Shown piece after piece: positions 59,170-64,000 of a stretch of DNA of 64,000 bases; the first letter of the stretch is position 1, and every line of letters starts with the position of its first letter. Position numbers and translations under genes: made by a program. The notes below the pieces were generated by a model that was not told the origin of the DNA, ran no database searches, and saw nothing but the letters and a program-made list of their open reading frames with translations. The DNA is from JBBSEX01 sp038239345 (GTDB taxonomy: Bacteria > Acidobacteriota > Terriglobia > Bryobacterales > Bryobacteraceae): the NCBI GenBank assembly GCA_038239345.1, contig JBBSEX010000018.1, forward strand, positions 47,035 through 111,034, given 5' to 3'.

Positions 59170-60969
59170 CTACCGATCCAGCCTCATCTCATCAATCGAA
59201 AAATCGAACAACCTCGGCGCCGTCCCCGCGCAGAATACAAATCCCAGAACATCGCGCCCATCGATTCCATCGAACGCCGCCAGCGGGAAGGAAACTTGTT
59301 TCCAGTCCGGCCCGGCCACAAACGTTTTCGTAATGGGCGAAAATCCTCTGTTCTGCGTGAAAATCATCAAGCGATAAGTCTTTCCATCGCCCTTGGCCCA
59401 AAAGGAGACCGATTTCTTACCAGAAAGATTCGCCGGCGTCATCGGTCCAGGACCGGGCGAGAACATCACCCCGCCCCACGCGAATGCCGTTCCCGCCACC
59501 ACCTCGCCAGTTACCTGCAACGCCTGCTTCGTTCCATTCGCGCCACCAGGTATGATTTTCATCTCGGCTTTGGATTTGCCGCCCATAATCGAATCCGTCG
59601 AGATCACCCATCCCGCGCCAAACTGCGCCGTCGGCGTTGCGCCCTCAAAATCACTCACCAAGCCCGATTCTGAACCCGCCGGAGCCGGCTTTTGTCGATC
59701 CTTCGCCGCCTGTTCCCGCCCCTTCTCAAGCGAGGCGAGAAACCCCTTTCGATTCGCCTCTTGACCCACTTTCCAAACGCTCACGATGTCCCGCGTGGCG
59801 TAGATATCCGTAGTGGGATCGCCGTTCACTAGAAGCAAATCCGCCCGCTGCCCGACGGCGATACGCCCTCTGTCATCCAGATGAAAGGCCTTCGCCGGCG
59901 CCGACGTCGCGGCCACCAGTGCCTCCATCGGAGTCAGCCCAATCCGGACAAACTGCGCCAGCTCGCCATGTATCGTCGCTCCTTGGCTGGTGCCAGGATT
60001 TGGCACATCCGACCCCGCCAGCATCGGAACATGGGCCGCCTTCAACTGCAGTATCGCTTCCTCGGCGCCCTTACAGGAATGCGGTAGTGAGGGTTCCAGC
60101 GGAAAACTCGCCCGCAGATTAGCCGCCTCCGGTTCCGAAAGATACGGCGCCAGCCTGGGGTCCGTTGCCAGCTTAGGGTTATCCGTTCCACCACAAATAC
60201 TTTCCACCACCGAATACGTGGGTACAACAAAAACATGATGCGCCGCGGCCAGCTTGCCGAAGTTGGGTTCACTGTGTTCGCCCGCAAACAGATGCGCCAG
60301 TCCGTCCGCGCCCGCGTTGATCGCGTCCTCCGCGCCCTGCAAAGATCCGATGTGGATCACAGCCAGCTTGCCCCGATTGTGGGCCGCCGTGCACAGCGCC
60401 GCCATCGTTTCCTTGCTGATCGTGGGAATCGGCTTCGTGAAATAAGTGAGGCCGTCGTCATAGACAATCTTGATATAGTCGGAGCCCTCGGCGATTCGGG
60501 CATCCACCCAAGCCTGCGCTTCCCCAGGCGACGAAATCGTTGGCACCGGCATCCCGTATTCCGTACCATGCCCGCCCGGCGCAGTCGCCAGATAACCCGC
60601 CGAACGCAGGTCGGCGCTATCTTTCATCTTGCCTTCGGCCTGCTGTTTCTTGATGTTCGCCGCCGTTTTCGGATCGGTGAACATGTCCAGTTCCGTCGTA
60701 ACGCCGAAGATCAGGCCCTGCTTCAATACGTTGCCGAAAACGTGTACGTGGGCATCAATCAGGCCAGGCAGCAGAGTCTTGCCTGTTCCATCGATAACGC
60801 CCGCGCCGTCAGTGGTAATGTTGCCTAGCCCAGTGATCTTTCCGTTTTGAAAGGATATGCTGGTCTGCCCCAGCACCTTTTCGCCGTCGAATATCCGGAC
60901 ATTTTGAATCACCACCGGCTTTTCCTGCGCCAGAGCGCAGCATGCTACCAACCCAATAAAAAATCGCAT
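59170..60969 (-). CDS. Secreted amidohydrolase fused to a CIA30-like domain
   Basis: A 599-residue protein with a short signal sequence (MRFFIGLVACCALAQ). Residues about 15-405 are an amidohydrolase of the prolidase/imidazolonepropionase-like group: LIDAHVHVFG with the metal His pair, K in DYIKIVYDDG, H in AVIHIGS and HLFAGEHSE, and D in LAGSDVPNPGT. Residues about 430-595 are a beta-sandwich that resembles CIA30/carbohydrate-binding folds (SFWAKGDGKTYRLMIFTQN, DWKQVSFPLAAFDGID). ATG 60969 is preferred to 60987. The terminator at 59108-59137 follows the stop. The substrate is unknown. Confidence 0.85.
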   Translation of the reverse strand: MRFFIGLVACCALAQEKPVVIQNVRIFDGEKVLGQTSISFQNGKITGLGNITTDGAGVIDGTGKTLLPGLIDAHVHVFGNVLKQGLIFGVTTELDMFTDPKTAANIKKQQAEGKMKDSADLRSAGYLATAPGGHGTEYGMPVPTISSPGEAQAWVDARIAEGSDYIKIVYDDGLTYFTKPIPTISKETMAALCTAAHNRGKLAVIHIGSLQGAEDAINAGADGLAHLFAGEHSEPNFGKLAAAHHVFVVPTYSVVESICGGTDNPKLATDPRLAPYLSEPEAANLRASFPLEPSLPHSCKGAEEAILQLKAAHVPMLAGSDVPNPGTSQGATIHGELAQFVRIGLTPMEALVAATSAPAKAFHLDDRGRIAVGQRADLLLVNGDPTTDIYATRDIVSVWKVGQEANRKGFLASLEKGREQAAKDRQKPAPAGSESGLVSDFEGATPTAQFGAGWVISTDSIMGGKSKAEMKIIPGGANGTKQALQVTGEVVAGTAFAWGGVMFSPGPGPMTPANLSGKKSVSFWAKGDGKTYRLMIFTQNRGFSPITKTFVAGPDWKQVSFPLAAFDGIDGRDVLGFVFCAGTAPRLFDFSIDEMRLDR

Positions 60970-61024
60970 ACTTGCATCGTAACGCAAGCATGCGATCTTT
61001 CCAGCTTTCAGTTGGGCCTAATGG

Positions 61025-62230
61025 CTAGTTCATTGCCACGACAGCTTTTTCAGCCGGAACTGTGTAGGTGAACCAACCGATCATCATCTCTTGCCAGGTC
61101 TGATCGCCCCACCTGACGTCTTTATTTGGGTCGGGGTTGGCAGCGTTGTTCACCGAGTTATCGTAATGCGCCACGCAGTCGATCTTCGTCCCCTTGCTCA
61201 GCGTCATCGGCGTCTTCAATTCATAGCCAAGCTGCCAATTGAAGTCGTATTTCGGCACGTCGAGAATTACTTCCTGGCGTCCATCGGGATACGTCACCGT
61301 ATATTTGAAATCCTTCCCGCGTACATGCATGTGCGGCATCAGAGCTACCAACGTCACGTCGTCCTTGGCGGTCCACGATGACTTCACTTCGTAGTTCGGA
61401 TCGTTTGCCGGAATCTTAAATCCAAAGTTCAAAGCGTTACCAGTCCTCGCCTCCACTTTGGGCGGCTGCTTGGCAAATCGGAGGCCGACGTACGATCGGT
61501 CCGTATAGGCGGTTCCGTTCGGCGTGTAGTGAACCTGAAAAACGAAAGTAGATCCCGCCTTTACCAGCTTCGCCATGCCCGGTTCGAACCGTAGCGGTTG
61601 TTCGCCGGGGGCATATCCGGTGAGCAATGTACCCGCTTCTCCAAAGGATTTCTTCGAACCCGGCTCTTGGATAAATACGATGATGTGGTGAACCGCTTTC
61701 CGGTTGCTGGGGCGAATCTCGGCCGCTTCCACCCACTTATCTTCCGTGAAGCCCGACGCTATACGGAAATATTTGTAGGCTACGGTGCCGCTCGCTGGAA
61801 CCGAAACGTCCTCACCAATATCGATAACTTTATCAGGCTTGCCGATGTTCCAGCCCACTTCAAACTTCGGTGCCGGCGGCAGATCGGCTTTATCGCCTTC
61901 CGGTGCTCCGGCGCTCACCCAATTCGCGATGGTGTCGATCTCGGCCTGCGGCAGGCGGCGATCGTTCTTAAAATCTCCATGCTTTCCGTCGGCCAGCCAC
62001 ACAGGCATTTTGCGCGTCACCACAGCTTCCTTGATCGCCTTCGCCCACGGCCGGACTTCCTGATAATTGCTGAACGACATCGGACCAATTTCCCCCGTTC
62101 GATGGCATTCCACACAGCGATTGTTGAGGATTGGCGCGACATCTTTGGTAAAAGTCGGCTTGGGCGTATTCACGCTAGCCGCCAAAGCGCACGAGGCCAG
62201 GGCAAAGAAGGAAATGGAAACGTGGGTCAT
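61025..62230 (-). CDS. Exported c-type cytochrome with copper monooxygenase-like domain
   Basis: A 401-residue protein with a signal peptide (VSISFFALASCALAAS). A single haem motif CVECH lies in ILNNRCVECHRTGEIGP near residue 40, with a distal Met in PMSF. From about 130 on, the sequence resembles the ascorbate-dependent copper type II monooxygenase fold: KAVHHIIVFIQEPG supplies an HH pair and LMPHMHVRGKDF supplies an HxH, as in many acidobacterial and planctomycete homologues. ATG 62230 is used; the upstream ATG at 62251 only adds seven residues. It is divergent from ppx. Confidence 0.82.
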   Translation of the reverse strand: MTHVSISFFALASCALAASVNTPKPTFTKDVAPILNNRCVECHRTGEIGPMSFSNYQEVRPWAKAIKEAVVTRKMPVWLADGKHGDFKNDRRLPQAEIDTIANWVSAGAPEGDKADLPPAPKFEVGWNIGKPDKVIDIGEDVSVPASGTVAYKYFRIASGFTEDKWVEAAEIRPSNRKAVHHIIVFIQEPGSKKSFGEAGTLLTGYAPGEQPLRFEPGMAKLVKAGSTFVFQVHYTPNGTAYTDRSYVGLRFAKQPPKVEARTGNALNFGFKIPANDPNYEVKSSWTAKDDVTLVALMPHMHVRGKDFKYTVTYPDGRQEVILDVPKYDFNWQLGYELKTPMTLSKGTKIDCVAHYDNSVNNAANPDPNKDVRWGDQTWQEMMIGWFTYTVPAEKAVVAMN

Positions 62231-62345
62231 AACGTAGCTCGACTCTATCACGCCAAGTTAGCGAAAACAATGAGTTTCGCGTAAATATCCGTAAGGTTAA
62301 CACGATTGGAACACTCGCCTGAAGCCGTTCTTCTATGATGGATTG

Positions 62346-63872
62346 ATGCCCCGCTATGCCGCTATTGACATTGGGAGCAATTCCTTAAGAATGCAAGTCG
62401 CCGAGGTGACACCCGGCGCCGCCACCAAGATCCTCAGCTCGGAACGTCAGGTTACGCGCCTGGGTGAAAGCGTATTTCGCTCCGGCCGGATCGATCCCGC
62501 CTCCATCAACAATGTCTGCGTCACCCTGGCTCGTATGGCGCAAATTTATAAAAAATTGGAAGTCGGATCGCTGCGCGTCGTCGCCACCAGCGCCGTTCGC
62601 GATGCCAGTAACCAGCGCGAGTTTCTGGATCGTACCTCACTCGCCATCGGCGCGCCAGTGGAAATCATCTCCGGCCAGGAAGAGGCGCGCCTCATCCATT
62701 TGGGAGTGCAAAGCCGCTGGCCGCACTTGAAGGAACGGCTCCTTATGGTGGACGTCGGCGGGGGAAGCGCGGAATTAATTCTCAGCGAACAAGGGCTTAT
62801 GGTGGAGGCATTCTCGAAGCCCCTGGGTGCCGTGCGACTCACGGAAGTGTTCCTCAAGAACGATCCTCCCCTGCCCGAAGAACTGCACCGGATGGACAAA
62901 TATATAGAGGAGAAATTGCTCGCGCCGCTCGAGCGTATCGGTAATGGACCATACGACCGGGTTATCGCCACGTCGGCCACGGCCGCCGCCATCGTCTGCG
63001 CCATTAATAAGGTCCCGCGCATCCGCCGCGACGAAGCCGATCGTTTGCGAGCGAGCACCGCCCAGGTCCGGCAGTTCTACCGGGAGATCTGTTCGGCCCC
63101 GCTGGCCGGCCGCCGCAAAATCGCCGGCATCGGTCCACGCCGCGCGGAAATTATCATCGGAGGCACCGCCGTTTTCCTCCGGATCCTCGAAGCCTTCAAA
63201 CAAAGCTCGCTCTCTTATTCAGCCGCCGGTGTCCGCGACGGAATCATCGCCGATCTTGTCTCGCGTGGCCGCGAATTGTCGCGCTTAAGCCGGGAACAAC
63301 GCCGCCTCGTGGAACAGATGTCGCGCCGCTACGGCGTGTCGCTTCCCCACGCCAGAAAAGTAGCGAGTCTGGCCCACGATCTTTTCGAATCGCTGCAGCC
63401 ACTGCACAAACTTTCGCCGGCCTTTGGGAAAATTCTGGAGGCCGCCGCCTACCTCCACGACTCGGGTCACTATGTCAGCGATTCAGGCCATCACAAGCAT
63501 TCTTATTATCTGGTCGCCAACTCCGACATGCCCGGCTTCACCGATGCCGAGCGTCACCTGATCGCCATGCTCTGCCGCTATCACCGCAAAGCCATGCCCG
63601 CGCCGAGGCACACCGCATTTCAGATATTGCCGCTCGAAACCCGCCGGGCCTTGGCCTTCATGGTCCCCCTGCTGCGCATAGCCGACAGCCTCGATCGCGG
63701 GCATGAGCAGACCATCGAAAGCGTCAACGGCATGGCCCGCAATGGCGGCGTAGTCATCACCGTACAGCCCAAAGGCGACGCCGACCTGGAACTTTGGGCC
63801 GCCGAGCGAGTCGCCGATTCCTTCCGCGAAGTCTACGGCCTACCTGTATCGCTGGTGAAGGGGAAGCTGTAG
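62346..63872 (+). CDS. ppx: Ppx/GppA phosphatase with C-terminal HD-like domain
   Basis: A 508-residue exopolyphosphatase or pppGpp phosphatase. It starts MPRYAAIDIGSNSLRMQVAE, has the second phosphate motif VDVGGGSAELI and E in GQEEARLIHLG. Residues about 320-500 form the helical HD-type region with YLHDSGHYVSDSGHHKHS and MLCRYHRKAMP. The length is that of long Ppx forms. ATG 62346 is one codon after a TTG and has GATGGA upstream. Which substrate dominates cannot be decided from the sequence. Confidence 0.92.
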   Translation: MPRYAAIDIGSNSLRMQVAEVTPGAATKILSSERQVTRLGESVFRSGRIDPASINNVCVTLARMAQIYKKLEVGSLRVVATSAVRDASNQREFLDRTSLAIGAPVEIISGQEEARLIHLGVQSRWPHLKERLLMVDVGGGSAELILSEQGLMVEAFSKPLGAVRLTEVFLKNDPPLPEELHRMDKYIEEKLLAPLERIGNGPYDRVIATSATAAAIVCAINKVPRIRRDEADRLRASTAQVRQFYREICSAPLAGRRKIAGIGPRRAEIIIGGTAVFLRILEAFKQSSLSYSAAGVRDGIIADLVSRGRELSRLSREQRRLVEQMSRRYGVSLPHARKVASLAHDLFESLQPLHKLSPAFGKILEAAAYLHDSGHYVSDSGHHKHSYYLVANSDMPGFTDAERHLIAMLCRYHRKAMPAPRHTAFQILPLETRRALAFMVPLLRIADSLDRGHEQTIESVNGMARNGGVVITVQPKGDADLELWAAERVADSFREVYGLPVSLVKGKL

Positions 63873-64000
63873 TTTTAAAGGGAAGAAAGGGGGACGTCCT
63901 GTGAACTGCACCCCTCACCTGAGACAAAAGAACTAGGGACAGTTCCACTCGTCGATTGATTGTATGCCGGGGAGGGGGGTGTGGGGCGAGGGGGCCGGCC

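Noticed and set aside
63873..64000. Window end as a mobile element or RNA gene
   Set aside because: The tail contains short phrases reminiscent of repeat flanks (AGGGACAGTTCC) but no open frame, dyad or second copy in the window to support a call.

Overview
The window looks like a chromosomal segment of an Acidobacteriota member close to Candidatus Solibacter (Bryobacterales). The sequence evidence is a secreted protein with the Solibacter-type C-terminal domain (TIGR03437-like, 16492-18210), an acidobacterial-type duplicated orphan ABC permease (33475-35922), a DUF1549/DUF1553 plus DUF1501 pair (55710-59105), many sigma-54 activators and TPR proteins, and a GC content that I judge by eye at roughly 58-60%. 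Nearly all of it is ordinary core chromosome. No rRNA, CRISPR array, intact transposase or integrase is visible. The one region with lower GC is about 38.5-40.3 kb, beside a tRNA-Lys gene.

Layout. 0-1.8 kb: minus-strand histidine-degradation pair, glutamate formimidoyltransferase (cut by the window edge) and an imidazolonepropionase-like protein. 1.9-4.7 kb: polysaccharide ABC permease with a fused N-terminal sugar-binding-type domain, and a polytopic membrane protein. 4.7-7.6 kb: DUF1998 helicase and LOG-type phosphoribohydrolase. 7.7-9.8 kb: class A beta-lactamase-like hydrolase and a BNR/sialidase-like protein. 9.8-22.1 kb: a long minus-strand run that, in transcription order, holds a TPR protein, NtrC-type regulator, histidine kinase, BACON/TIG surface protein, PEP-CTERM-type TPR lipoprotein, CAAX-type membrane protease, HAD phosphatase, unknown conserved protein, PfkB-type kinase and ROK kinase. 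22.2-27.4 kb: baeRF-type protein, SDR, Ku, small TIR-like protein, ProS. 27.6-33.4 kb: PDZ sensor kinase, sigma-54 regulator, BshA (bacillithiol), ferredoxin. 33.5-38.2 kb: MacAB-like export system.

38.2-40.5 kb is the accessory patch: a decayed gene tail, a hypothetical protein, a TIR-domain protein preceded by an excisionase-type HTH gene with a one-base frameshift, and tRNA-Lys(CUU). 40.6-51.3 kb: glgC, then a tightly overlapping complex I operon in the order nuoC-D-I-J-K-L-M-N-H, without nuoA, B, E, F or G. 51.4-55.6 kb: small acidic protein, glycosyltransferase, degenerate REC-GGDEF protein, sigma-54 activator and a divergent M50 membrane protease. 55.7-64 kb: DUF1549/1553 and DUF1501 pair, amidohydrolase-CIA30 fusion, c-type cytochrome/monooxygenase-like protein and Ppx/GppA phosphatase.

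The candidates most worth following as undescribed biology are the HTH-TIR module beside tRNA-Lys, the four-gene kinase/phosphatase cassette at 9.8-13.4 kb built around an unassigned conserved protein, the imidazolonepropionase-like protein that lacks two expected metal ligands, and the sigma-54 activator/dead REC-GGDEF/glycosyltransferase unit facing an intramembrane protease.
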